This document shows, in pieces, positions 26,110 through 36,987 of a stretch of 64,000 bases of DNA (the stretch's first letter is position 1; each line of letters starts with the position of its first letter). This DNA comes from Gonapodya sp. JEL0774 (lineage: Eukaryota; Monoblepharomycota; Monoblepharidomycetes; Monoblepharidales; Gonapodyaceae). The stretch is taken from the NCBI GenBank assembly GCA_027604505.1, contig JADIIX010000024.1, positions 62,001 through 126,000 on the forward strand. Direction: 5' to 3'. Both the position numbers and the translations under genes were made by a program. The notes beneath the pieces are model-generated. The model saw nothing but the letters and a program-made list of their open reading frames with translations. It had not been told where the DNA came from and ran no database searches.

Positions 26110-27931
26110 ATGTCGAGATATCTCATCCGACACTTTCCTCCCAGTAAATAAATGAAGCGATTGATTCCACAACGGCGTCAGTGCATTCTCGACCTTCGCT
26201 GCATTCTTCTTCTAGCGCTGTACTTGGAGTTTTCGAACGACGGGGCGACCTCCGTTCGTCCAATCCAACTGCGTAATGCGCCGAACTTGTGAGAGGAGTA
26301 CAGGGTGGAAAAGAAGCTCCAGAGTGAACCACGTAATGAAATCTCCCTCACGTTCATGATTTCTATCTCCAGTCGGGTCCCACTTGATTCCGTCGTCCGG
26401 GATGCTATCTCCACCGAAGCGAGACTCAAACCTCACCGGACTCGCATCACTCAAATTGCACAAAGCGAGTTACGCGAGTTGATATGGATCTTAGCTCGTC
26501 CCTGCGGTGGCCTGAAGGTCCCTTTCTTGCTTCACGCACGCTCCAGGAATACGGATTGCGCACTCCCAAGCCAAATCATACAAGTATGCACTAGCAGGGC
26601 GGTTCAAGCCTCACGCGATGGCACTCACCAACTGCTGCTACAACCAGGCGGGTGACAGGTTCGTGAACCTTTGATGTTTGTGGTAATTCTTCATGCCCAA
26701 CACCCAATTCAAGATTTGCAACCTCCTCCTACGACCGTTCCGTTCGAATTTTCTCCACCCCGTCGCTTGCTTCACCACCGTCTGATCCGCACACATCTCT
26801 TCCTCCACCTCTTTTGACGCTCACCCAGCACACATCCTTGGTGTATCAACTTACATACAATCTCCCTTTCTCCGACAAGCTTCTCACCTGCTCGCTAGAT
26901 CGAACCGCACGCCTGTGGGATGCTATGACTGGAAAATCTCTCTATGCCCTCGTGGGACACGAAGGGGAAGTTGTGGCGGGATGCTTCGACTCAGCAAGCA
27001 GTCGAATAACCACGGGAGGAATGGACGGTATGGCGGTGGTTTGGGACGTCCGCACTGGCTTAGAGGCGACAAGAATGAACGCTCACGAGGATGGAGTACC
27101 CATCGTGGAGTTTGCGCGCAGTTTCTCGCAATCTGGGTCATTGGGCGGAAACAAGAACGACTTCCTACTCACGGCTGGTATGGACGGGGGCGTGAGGGTG
27201 TGGGACTTGCGAAATGCGACCGATCCGCTCTGGGACTGGGCACTGGATGCCGAGGCCTCGGTCACCGCTGCCGGGTGGGTTGGTGAAACATCCAAGGTCG
27301 TTGCAGGGGGCACAGATGGCACCGTTCGCGTGTGGGATTCTTTGAATGGGACGGAAATAGGAGTAGTAAGGTAAGAGTCATTCTTTGTACCCTGCTACGG
27401 CATCTGAATTGCCACCCTGCAATCTCGGCAGAGACACTGGGGTCGAAGTACTCTCGGTCACTGCCTCGCTGGACGGTTCTTTAGTCGCTTCAGCAGCCTC
27501 AGATGGTATTGCGAAGGTTTACGATGTTTCATCCCTTCGGTTGCGGCACATATTGAAGGGAAACGCTTGTGAGGTCAATAAGGTGAATGAAGGCGCGTTG
27601 AACTTGTTATGCGGCGCTACCATGGACAACTTCTGTGTCGTTTGGGTGACGATAGCTGGTGTTCTCTCCACCAGGGGAGCGACTCCTCACGGCTGGCAAT
27701 GATGGTACTGTGCGACTATGGGATGTCACGGAAGGCAAATGTTTGCAGGTCAGATTCTGATCATTTCGTCAACAAATGTATGCTTCGCTGAAGACAAACA
27801 TCTCTCATGTGATGTAGTCGTTCTCGGATCATTCTGCAGCTGCTTTCGCTTGCCACTTTTCTTATGATTCTAGGAGAGTAATGACAGCCGGACGAGACGA
27901 CGTAGTCGCGATATACGAAGCGCAAACGTGA
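26110..27931 (+). CDS. DAW1: WD40 dynein assembly factor, DAW1/ODA16-like
   Basis: DAW1/ODA16 links outer-arm dynein to intraflagellar transport. The ATG at 26110 opens [11 protein letters not shown], matching the family's LRYYPPG start. Intron 1 is 26144-26215 and exon 2 (26216-26288) gives [18 protein letters not shown]. Exon 3 from 26373 gives [20 protein letters not shown], the short helical linker of the family. Exon 4 contains [19 protein letters not shown], the exact place where DAW1 has AHILPLTN..FNKSG, followed by [15 protein letters not shown] repeats continue with [73 protein letters not shown] and [19 protein letters not shown]. The end is [17 protein letters not shown]-stop at 27931. 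The exon 3/4 junction (26460-26560) is unresolved. Repeats are more divergent than in animal DAW1, so another WD40 family remains possible. Confidence 0.72.
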
Positions 27932-28019
27932 ATATTGAATATGTAGAGGACACCACGTGGACCTATTATTAGTTTTGGCATTCCAGTGCCTTTTATCAAT
28001 TGTATCAAACTCCAAACGT

Positions 28020-30807
28020 TCACCAGCCACCCCTCCACCCACCACGACCTCTCGGCCCGGGTACCCATCCTCCAACCATACCGCCTCTACCCATACCACC
28101 CGGGCCTAATCCCCCTCGCATCATCCCGCCGGGGACCAGTCCACCTCGCATCATCCCCCCCCTCATCATACCTCTACCCCTTGGTCCACCGCGACCTCTG
28201 AACACAAAACCACCACCTCTCGCACCACCGCGAGGAACAAAAGGTCGGGATTGAGCTGCCGGCGCCGTAGGCTTTGCCTTTTTTGTGGCGCCAGCATTCG
28301 GTGCTGTTACCGGCGCCTTGCGCTTTCTGCAGTGCGACAGAGAGGACATTAATCTGGCCCCACGTGCATTCTCCAGAATCTTTGGCCACTTACCCCGTTC
28401 CATTCACAGTCTCCCCAGGTTTTGTCCCTTCTTTGGTCTCGAATCCAGTGACTTTTTCGAATGCGACCTTTTCCTGTTCTTGTCCGAGTGTCCAACTCAA
28501 TTTCATGTTGGGTATATTCGTTCGTGCTGCAGCCGGCTTGAGCAGTTCCCGCGCGAGATCGTAGCAGTTCTCGAAGAGTCGCACAAGTTTGGTGAGGGAC
28601 GAGTGCTGCAGGAGAGACGGAAGGTACCTTTCCGTATGCCCGTCGAAGCAACATCACACTTCTATGTCGCTCACAGTCATTCCTCCGGCTACGGATTTAT
28701 CCACAGGTTCCTTCCACGCCGCCAGCTTTTGTTTATACGTCTGCTTCTCCGTCACACTTTCAGTATACACTCGTGTGATCCTAGCAATAAAGATCCCGAT
28801 GAGTTGAGATACGATTCAGAGCAACGTTAATATTCTCACCTTGCTTTGCTCTGCGCATCAACCTCCACCACGGCACCTTGCACTGCACTCCTGAATGCGA
28901 TATACAGCACCGGCTCCAACCGAGACCAATTAATCTTCTCCGCCGTGGCGCTACCCTCGGCCAATGGAACGACAGACTTTGAAGTTTCAGTTATCGAAAA
29001 TCAGCTGCAATGTGAGAATGCCAACACACACAGATTTCCGCTCACCCACCTGCAACGACGACTTTGAGCCATCCCACAGAATTTTCACAGTCTCGGCGTC
29101 TGCATTGTAACGGGCTGTTTCAGCAGCGGTTCGAAGAAAAGGAGTACGTTGTTTTTCGGGAAGGGTTGCTAGCCGGGTCGGTTCGAGTGCCTGAGCGGCG
29201 AGATATGTGAGGAGGCGGTTGGGGGGAAGGGAACGAGGAGGCTGCACCATCGGTTCGGTACAAAAGTGAGCTAGTTCGAGCCCGTGCAGACAAAAGAAAG
29301 GGAACAACAAGAGAAAAAGCCCACCTTGGAGAACCCGGCGATGGCCTTGATGACTCCGACCACTCCTGTCCATTCCTCCTCTTGGACCGTCGCCAAATCC
29401 TCCGGGACGAACTTCCAGTACCCATCGGCGACTCGTGCGGCGTAGTCAGGTTTCTGTGATACGCTGAGGGAAAGCAGGACGCGGGAGAGTAAGAGGTGGT
29501 CCTCCAACGTTGGAGAGGTCGTCGCGAGGAGCTGATGGAGCACGGAGATCCGATGAGAATGAGTTTTTCGGTCACCGATAAAGAAATTTCATTTGAAAGA
29601 ACGGTGATCCAGAGGTTTTCCCAGGAACCCCTCTTCCTTCCCACAGCCGGGAGACAACCGCAACTTGCCCGATTCACAACGATACCGACGACCACCCACA
29701 ACGACCATCTTATGCCATCTCTGTGCGGATTCAAATCCCAAAGAGCGATAAATCTCCACTGCCAAAACTCACTCCGCTGACTCGTTCCACCACCTGCGCC
29801 TCGGCCTCCTCGCCCAATTCCACACCGGACGCTTCAAGCGCCGGTTTCATTTCCTCGGCCATCCACTTTGCACCTTGTTCGTACTCCGCGTCGGAGCCCT
29901 CGAGGAGGGACAAGGCCGCGGCGAGGGTTTCCTTGGTGCTGGTGTGGAGGCAGGCGGAGAGGACAGACGAGAGAGAGGGGTCGGATGGGAGGGTGACGCC
30001 TGGAGGTTTTCAGAGATGGTAGACGAGAGCAGAGAGGAGGACGGATTAGAGATTCGGGGTTGTGGTGAAGAAAGTCTTCAAGAAAGGGATTGCTCACCCG
30101 TCTCTTGAATCTGGTTCGGCAACACGATACACGTCCAGGCTACATTTTGAACGAGTGTCTTATCTTTAGCGAGAACCAATAATGCGCGGAGGGCGTAGAG
30201 TTGTGTCTGAGTAGTCAGGGAGATGGGACGTGGAGAGAATGAGGAAGGATGGTGAAGCAATGACAAAGTCGATTCCATCTCACCTGAGAATCCTCGTCGA
30301 GGCATAGATTCTACATTCGATAAGAAGAGTGAAATAGTGAGCGAGCAGTGTGGTGTGGTGTGGCCAACGGTGAATTCATGGTGAAGTTCAGAAATACATT
30401 TGGCCCCATTCCTCCACCTCACACTCACCGCCAGGAGATCGAACAAATCATTCTGTAAATCCGGAAACGCTGCGACAATCTTAGCAGTGTGCGAAAACAG
30501 GCTCTGTGCGAGCAGCCGGCGGGCCTTGAGAGAACGAGACTCTCGAGGCTTCACCAAGGTGCGTAACGAGTCGCCAGTCTGGAAAGCGGGTGATCCCAGG
30601 TTGAAAAACCAGCCGAGGAAAGAACAAAAGGTGTGAGAATAAGGCGTGGAGTTGGAACAGGCATTGGACCCCGGGCAAGTGTGGATCAAGTCAGACCGGC
30701 GTCGTTGTGTTCACAGGTCGTCGAGAGAAGGACGGTACCTCTGCAATACTCGTATCCAGCACACGTGTTAGCACATTGTAGACCTCTTCTACGTCGTCCT
30801 GGGCCAT
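28020..30807 (-). CDS. API5: Apoptosis inhibitor 5 (API5/AAC-11) homologue
   Basis: Nuclear HEAT/ARM-repeat protein. The ATG at 30805-30807 starts MAQDDVEEVYNVLTRVLDTS, a 23-codon exon ending at GTACCG (30738). The following exons carry HEAT-like helices: LKARRLLAQSLFSHTAKIVA, FPDLQNDLFDLLA, then LCLDEDSQ and TQLYALRALLVLAKDKTLVQ, equivalent to the CEDED.S.R..A region of API5. Middle exons include ELAHFCTEPMVQPPRSLPPN and WSRLEPVLYIAFRSAV. Towards the C-terminus come NIPNMKLSWTLGQEQEK (the IPP..LSW block), KRKAPVTAPNAGATKKAK (nuclear localisation signal) and a long RGG/MRGG-rich tail, ending at 28020. The 3' end converges on the DAW1-like gene, 89 bp away. The RGG tail is longer and more Met-rich than I would expect. 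Confidence 0.82.
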
Positions 30808-31151
30808 CCGCTTGAGGAATCTTCGAGAGAAATGAAAGGTCCCCGTTCGCTCGTGCCCTGTGCACTTGGGCTTTAGGATGTCTAAACCACTTTCTGCGAG
30901 TTCCTCACATCTTCTGCTTTGCCGGATGAAGTTGCCTCCCATCTGGAGGAAGGTGTGATATCGTTTTCCGAAGCTTAGCTGCACTACTATTGGCCCTCTA
31001 GTTACTCTCACTGCTATGTTTTTGGAGTGACGTTCCTACTTATGACCCCCAGCCGCGACGGATTTCTGAACTTGCGATGTGCTCGTTTTCTTCACAAGTT
31101 CCTTGTTCTCTACAGAAGTGTCCAAGAAAATTATTCGGGAAGTTCGATGCC
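30808..31151. other. Short intergenic stretch, API5 upstream
   Basis: Probable promoter of the API5 gene and 3' flank of the Cache-type receptor. An AG acceptor near 31110 could extend the receptor by a short exon ending near 31050; this is not resolved. Confidence 0.35.
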
Positions 31152-33368
31152 TCACCTCGCTACCAGTCTATCCAACTCACGCTTTAAAGCATTTGCAAAC
31201 ACTTGAAGCATTTGCAAAAAATTATCTTGGGTGCTCCGAATCTCGTGCACAATGGAACGACTTTGGATACTGCCTGCTCGAACATAAGAGAAATCAAACT
31301 TGATTGCTTTTTCTATGGCTCCAAGAATTCTAAAACATTTGTAGGGCCATTTTTCCCACGAAAGAGATGTTCGTTAACTTAGGTCCAACACTTACGATTG
31401 GAGGGGTCTTGTGATGAAAATCCATGTAAAGATTACAGAGGCGAAACTCATACCCAGTACTAACGCAACCGCTTTGGTGCAGGAGTGGAGGATACGATCG
31501 AGATGCCAAGTCCAGAGTGACCCACACACCAGAGAACTCACGCACCTGAAAATGACATTATGAGCGTTGCCTTGATACCATCCTCTTGGAGCCTTTGTGA
31601 CAGATAGATAGTGTCTCCAAGGAAATCATATGTTGGCCTAAGCGAGTTGTTGACGTCCAAGAATTAGAGAGTTACTGCGGCCTTCATGCAACTTACGCTC
31701 CGGTGACTATGTAGTAGTTGAAACCGTATATCTGCTTGCTTGTGGCCTGGAACATATACTCCCCGATCTGAAAGTTTACATTCTTGATTTCCTGCGAGAG
31801 ATTGCCCCTGGTGTAGTTGTAGATTGCTCCGAGGGAGATATTGAGCAAAGGATACTGTTCATAGGAGTAATTAAATATAGATCGAAGGTTCCCATTTGAT
31901 ATCAAAGTCTGTATCGTCGAGAGTCACGTCGAGAAGTCAATCGCATAAACACATTCACGGGACCAACTGTAAATCACCTCCTGCTGTGCTGTCTGGTTAC
32001 CCAATCCTGATACTGCCAGAACTTGCCCTCCTTGAGATCGCACAAAAATGTACAGCAGTGACATAGGGGTGAGTGTTGATTTAACATCGTCCAGAACGGA
32101 ACACAGATTCTGAACCGAGAAAGAAGTGGCGATGACTCCAATATGACCACCAGAGGGATCAAACACGCTTATCCTCATCACTTGAACGATGATTGATTTA
32201 GGGCCGATGGTCGGGTCTCCCAAAGTTGCACTACCCCTCGGGTTGATGGCGTAAATCTCTGGGAGCTCAGCGATTGGGAACTGAAACGCTAGTGATCTTA
32301 TTTCAAGTGTCATAGGATTCCAGATGTAAACGCTGTAAAGACCCTGCGTGTTGTTGACCGGACAGAATCTCAGGCATGTAAAGTTGTTGTTTCTGGTGAG
32401 GAACACTGTTGACAAGCCATTTCCGCCGATAAGCACATCGGAGACTACAAAGAACATGGAGGCTCCAGAACGGGGGTTTGGCATGTAACTTAACGACATC
32501 ACGGCCGCTTAAATGATGGCGAATAAATCACATATTGTCGACAGTTTTTGGAGATGATGGCACGTACACGAAAGCTTAAAAGAACCAACAGTCCGGTTCA
32601 TCAAAGGCACTAGACGACTGGTGGTTGAAGTCAGCTCATAGATGGTTTCCTAGCTTGCCTGAGCCAGTGTCCGCACTCACTCCACATCTGTGGTGTTCAA
32701 AATACCACCTTCAATCGTTTGGGCCACACTCACCTGAGCAAAATATATCTTCGGAGAAGGGTAAGAAAAGACGACGACACCTTAACATATTAAATGTAGC
32801 TTTTCCATACCTGACCTAGGTAAGCTTCTGTACAATTGACGAAACTACTTGGGGTGAGCGCTCGCTATGCCATCGCCGATGGGAGAGCTCACCTAAAGCT
32901 GTCGAAACCTTTTGGCTTGCATCCGTAAGACGCGCCAGTCCGAGGGATCCAATGCTTTTAGATGCTTCGAGTGAATGCGGAGATTCGAATGTTTCAATTC
33001 GGTGAGGTAAAACCTGTTCCGCACAAAACTTGAGGGTATAGGGCTACCTTGATCCGTCGCACTACCAATAGATTTGTTATTCGTGTTGACTCCAAGGATG
33101 ACCGTCACAAGGGCAACAGAAGATATGCTGTTGACGCATGAGTTATGGGGTCAGGATTCAGATGAGCTAGGAAAGTCCCACTGGAAACGTACTTGACCGC
33201 GACTAGCAGAACTATGAGTGTTCGCAGAGATAGTGACCAGATTGAATCGTTCCGAGACTTCTTTTCTGGGTCAGATGTGGGCCCCGATCCTGCAGGGCTT
33301 GAAGAAGCATCCATCGTCACTGATGCCGACAAGCGACTAGAATCATTGGTCCCTGACTGTCCTTGCAT
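31152..33368 (-). CDS. Membrane receptor with Cache-like extracellular domain, output domain missing
   Basis: The ATG at 33366-33368 opens a Ser-rich cytoplasmic leader, then a first membrane segment split by an intron (SLRTLIVLLVAV + SSVALVTVILGV). The extracellular part spans exons to about 31690: VRNRFYLTELKHSNLRIHSK, AQTIEGGILNTTDVE, VSDVLIGGNGLSTVFLTRN, ISVFDPSGGHIGVIATSFSV, IYGFNYYIVTGA. The second membrane segment is VALVLGMSFASVIFTWIFIT (about 31400-31460). It is followed by a signalling linker (RPLQS; ILGAIEKAIKFDFSYVRAGS; ANALKRELDRLVAR) to a TGA at 31152-31154. Chytrid and Blastocladiomycota proteins of this layout usually continue into a nucleotide cyclase or kinase; none follows here. 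The exon ending near 32893 carries an in-frame TAG exactly at its donor (TAG/GTGAGC), so the gene may be decaying or my splice choice may be wrong. Confidence 0.6.
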
Positions 33369-33633
33369 TACTGTTCTTGCCTTTTGCGGATGCTTTGGGG
33401 TAGTATAAGGGGACAAATGGAGGTGGGTTGGTAGGGGACTCAAACCATTCGAGATGAGTGCGCGACCTGCCTGAAAGCCTGCAAGGCACAACTGGTTCAG
33501 CAAAACAGGAATATCGCATGTGAAGCCGCACCTGAAACTTCATTTATCTCAAAATCCCCCCCCAAAAACTCCCCTGCCCAACGCGTGACCACATACCACC
33601 CAGTTGCTCCTGTCTACATTCCACCCCGCCGGC

Positions 33634-33942
33634 ATGGCAACAGGCCTAACCCGCCGCGTCTGTCCTACTCGTGGCAATTCGATACGCTTCTTTTCTTCAC
33701 CTCCCATGACTTCTCCGTCCTCCTCCTCCTCTCTCTCCACCTTCTCAACCGAATCACCTATCGAGGCCCACCTCCCCTACATCCTCAACCGAATCACGTC
33801 TCTCGCCCACCACATATCCCTTTCCCGCCACCTCTGCCTTCCTCTCCCCTTCCGCTCGGCCCAACTTGCCCACTACTCCGCCAAAGGTTCACGGTGTATG
33901 TGGCATGGTGATAGCGGCACAACGAACCCAAGAGGGCGGTGA
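33634..33942 (+). CDS. Hypothetical small protein, possibly mitochondrial
   Basis: The ATG at 33634 gives MATGLTRRVCPTRGNSIRFF, basic and Ser-rich like a mitochondrial presequence. A helical region follows (IEAHLPYILNRITSLAHHIS; LPFRSAQLAHYSAK). The frame ends at 33942, but a later exon may be spliced in, since an open stretch ending near 34110 (MDVGEWRIWPKGKGGGEEDD) lies downstream on the same strand. I do not recognise the family. Confidence 0.3.
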   Translation: MATGLTRRVCPTRGNSIRFFSSPPMTSPSSSSSLSTFSTESPIEAHLPYILNRITSLAHHISLSRHLCLPLPFRSAQLAHYSAKGSRCMWHGDSGTTNPRGR

Positions 33943-34229
33943 CGAGACTCCTGTATTTGAATGAAAAGTGGACACACATGGATGTGGGGGAGTGGAGGAT
34001 ATGGCCCAAAGGGAAAGGAGGAGGGGAGGAGGATGACGCAAGGGACCGCCAGGGCCGAGCAGAAGCAGATCAGGACACAAAGCTTGCCGGTCGATTCCGC
34101 TAGAACTGGATCACACGAGGGTACTGTGAGCACCGAGCACTGCAGTTCTCCCCTCCACCATGACCTCCCCCGTACCCCCGACCGCCTCCTTATCTTCCCA
34201 GCCTCTACCCCGCACTGTGTCCTCCTCTC

Positions 34230-35366
34230 TCACGCGCGACCTGCACAGCGCAAACGGCGTGTTTTCATCTTCCTGATGCGGGATCGTTCGAGCTTAGATT
34301 GGAGAGGCGAAGGGGGAGGCCGGGGATACATGAGTGGCACATAGCCATCCACATAGTACCGAGGAGTCCCTTCTTGTACTAACACAAACCAGATACCACG
34401 GCACGTAAATTTTCGTTTGCCTCTTCTCTCTCCGCGCCCCCAAAACCCACTCTACACTCTCCTCCCTTTTCTGCCAATCAAACAACCCCGCACCGCATCT
34501 TCGTAGGCGTGTACTCCCAAGACGATCCAGATCACGACGAGAAAATACACAACAAATCTACCATTGATTAGTGGAGGGACCAGATAAAGTTCGAGTGCTG
34601 GAAAGCCCGGGACGCGACTGGGCCTTTGATGGCGAGGCAGTGCGGTGGGGTGATTTGTGGGGGGAGGAGCAGTACATACAGGTGGATTCGCATATGGTAC
34701 GTTTGAGGCGGCTCTCGTTTCAGGATCACCTTTTGTGCGTACGTGTCAGACACGACACTACTTGCCCACAGCAATTTAACCTCCATCGGGATGCGAGGCT
34801 CATGGACTTCGTCAAACGGCGCCTCCACCCAGTTAAAGCGATGCTGACGACGTATCCGCCGGACTACACTCCCTCCCCCTCTCTTCGAACGTCAACGTCC
34901 TCTTGCGTGTCCTTGTAAGCATCTTCTCCTCTCCCGTCCCTATTGGTTTCAAACCATCATACATTGACCACGACCTCACCATCTGCCGCTGATGCACTTG
35001 CTCTTCACATATCGCGGCTGGACCAGTAAGGCATGCCTCTCTGGTCGGGTCTCTAACCCCTCAAACCACCACTCCTTAGCACGTCCCTCCGTATCCTCGC
35101 TCCCACCCGTTCGCTCTTCCCTCACTAAATCTCCACCCACCTTGACCTCGATCACCTTTGGCCTCATCCCCTCCCGCCACGCCTCCGCCGGATTCCTCTT
35201 CGCCCCCTCGACCCTCCCCACCACTATGCCCCTGGAATTGAGTGACCACCCACCTTTTATATCCCACCTGCCTGACGCAGATCCACTCAGCCCCAATCTG
35301 ATCTGCTGTGTCATCAAGTACACCGCCTCCACGCGAAGCAAGATCACGTCCGGTCCGTTCCGATGA
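34230..35366 (-). CDS. Unrecognised single-span membrane protein, multi-exon
   Basis: Exons read on the minus strand. A large exon (about 34985-35366) begins near DVILLRVEAVYLMTQQIRLG and includes WDIKGGWSLNSRGIVVGRV and RPKVIEVKVGGDLVREERTG. A second exon (about 34700-34860) has FNWVEAPFDEVHEPRIPMEV and VILKREPPQ. A third (about 34475-34560) has a clear membrane span (FVVYFLVVIWIVLGVHAYED). The last exon gives VQEGTPRYYVDGYVPLMYPR and a basic tail (SRIRKMKTRRLRCAGRA) to a TGA at 34230. Splice phases match across the last three exons, which supports a real gene. The N-terminal exon and start are unknown. I recognise no family. Confidence 0.5.
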
Positions 35367-35398
35367 TCGCCTCCTGCCTTGCAGCTTGTCCCAGTGAC

Positions 35399-35407
35399 TT
35401 ATAAATG
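35399..35407 (+). promoter_or_regulatory. TATA box of the small membrane-protein gene
   Basis: TTATAAATG lies 60 bases upstream of the ATG at 35467, a typical spacing for a fungal TATA box plus short leader. Confidence 0.45.
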
Positions 35408-35466
35408 GGCCCGATTTCATTCCGGCCATCAATTGCTCTCGAAATCCTTCTATTTCAATCCACAAG

Positions 35467-35974
35467 ATGACTGTCGCCGGTGAGATCCTCTTCCGAATCT
35501 CCATGAGTTCGGATGTCTGACCTTTCACCAACAGTTGAAATCACCCAGGGTGTTCTTGAGGCCATCCATCCCATTCTCTGTCTCGTGATGAGCCCTCACA
35601 CATGGACTCTACGCATTATCAAAAAAGGGATCACATCCGTTCTTGCTGCTGGCCTTGTCCCCTCAATCGTCAAGTTCTTGATCATGAACATTCTCATCCC
35701 AGCTACATTTGTCGGAATTGCCCTTCAAATTGCCTATGAATCGAAACACCACATACAGGCAGGAGTTTTTTCACCACAGTCCTCTCTTGGTCTTGACAAA
35801 CTCCCCTCTCCCCCCAGTGAACGGACAGAGCAGCCCTCTTTCGGTCTCCCAAAAATCCCAACCAGTGAAAGGACAAAGCAACCCTCTCTCAATCCAAAAG
35901 ACAAGTCCAACCGTGAAGGGGCAGTGACAGGACAGAGGAGGGAGGGAGTCAGACCAGCAGCAAAGTGTAACTGA
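35467..35974 (+). CDS. Small hydrophobic protein with Ser/Pro repeat tail, unrecognised
   Basis: Exon 1 (35467-35479) encodes MTVA plus one base and ends at GTGAGA. Exon 2 starts at 35535 after an ACAG acceptor and reads VEITQGVLEAIHPILCLVMS. Two hydrophobic segments follow (VLAAGLVPSIVKFLIMNILI and IPATFVGIALQIAY). The tail has imperfect repeats, seen as PSPPSERTEQPSFGLPKIP and TSERTKQPSLNPKD. A TATA box precedes it. Length is about 150 residues. It borders the virus-like/repeat island, so it may belong to recent or lineage-specific sequence. Confidence 0.5.
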
Positions 35975-36060
35975 ATGTACTTTTATGCTACATATTTGAA
36001 TCAAAATCATTCAAGTGATACTGAAGAAACGGTTCCAGATTCACATCAGGGAAGACACAT

Positions 36061-36303
36061 AGAGAGACTTGAAAGAACCAAATCTGAGATACTTTCGAAA
36101 AGAAGAGATCTGAGATCGAATCAGATCTGATCTGATCTGATCAGAAAATGAAGAATGTGGGAAGGTACAAGATGTGCAAGAGTGAAGGTACTTGGAGCGA
36201 CTTGAAAGAAAACGAAATCTGAGATACATTTTGGGAGATTGAGATCTGTGATCGAATCAGATCTGATCAAATAATGAAGAATGTGAAGAAAGTGCAAGAT
36301 TTG
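36061..36303. repeat. Two imperfect direct repeats with GATCT runs
   Basis: Two copies of an imperfect unit, about 36061-36183 and 36197-36303. They share ACTTGAAAGAA, AAATCTGAGATAC, GAGATCTG.GATCGAATC, AGATCTGATC and AATGAAGAATGTG in the same order. The first copy has an expanded (GATCT)n run. Confidence 0.7.
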
Positions 36304-36859
36304 CGTGCGGAGCCGAGGCAGAGCTGTCTTTGAGGTACAGCTGGGCCAAAGGATTCCGAGATACGCTTACTCAACAAGTGAGCAGGAACCACAGACAAAA
36401 GTCACGGTAAGAGCAGATTCTGAGCCGGTTCGCAATGTGCGAACACTGCAACCCTTCAACGCGCAGCTGTCTGGATCGCTGAGTTGCGCTGCGCCTACGT
36501 CAAGTGCGAGACTTTGGTTCCGCCTAGACACCTCTCAACAAAGAGAGGCCAGACTGACAAACTTTTGTCGCTCCACAGGACATACGGGCCGTTCACAAAG
36601 TCAGTTGGGTCGATTGGGACAGTCGCTCCGAAGGGCCTTCCTTCAAAAAGGTCAAAGAGACTTTTCGAAGGTGGCAACAGAAATGCCTTTGAGTGATTTT
36701 GAGAGTGAATGAGAGAGGAGGAAAAATGGGGGTTTTTATAGTCGTGAGATGGTGTGATTCGATCGCGATTTTGCTTTCTGATCAGAGCGATGCGATGCGA
36801 TGGGGAGATTTTACAACACGATCATCACCATCGAACGGAATGTGCGATAAATTGATGAT
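36304..36859. other. Block between direct repeats, no convincing gene
   Basis: Open frames on the plus strand (about 36305-36712 and 36484-36696) lack a good ATG context or known motif. One reads KCETLVPPRHLSTKRGQTDK and could be degraded coding sequence of the neighbouring virus-like island, but I cannot support that. Confidence 0.3.
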
Positions 36860-36960
36860 TGGAGTTAGATCAAATCAGAAAGTGCAGAATGTGAAAAGTG
36901 GGCAAGATTTGCAAAACTTGAGTTCTGCAATCGAATCAGATCAGATCAGATCGAGAAACC
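36860..36960. repeat. Third, diverged copy of the GATC-rich repeat
   Basis: It shares AGATCAAATCAGAAAGTGCAG, AATGTGAA, GGGCAAGATTTGC and CGAATCAGATCAGATCAGATC with the units at 36061-36303, in altered order. It lies immediately upstream of the D5-type fragment. Confidence 0.5.
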
Positions 36961-36987
36961 ACATAAAAGGATCGGAGTGAGAGGAGG

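Noticed and set aside
26212-26463. Minus ORF that looked like a protein ([17 protein letters not shown] end)
   Set aside because: No ATG start, no upstream exon, and the plus strand here carries DAW1 exons with matching splice phases.
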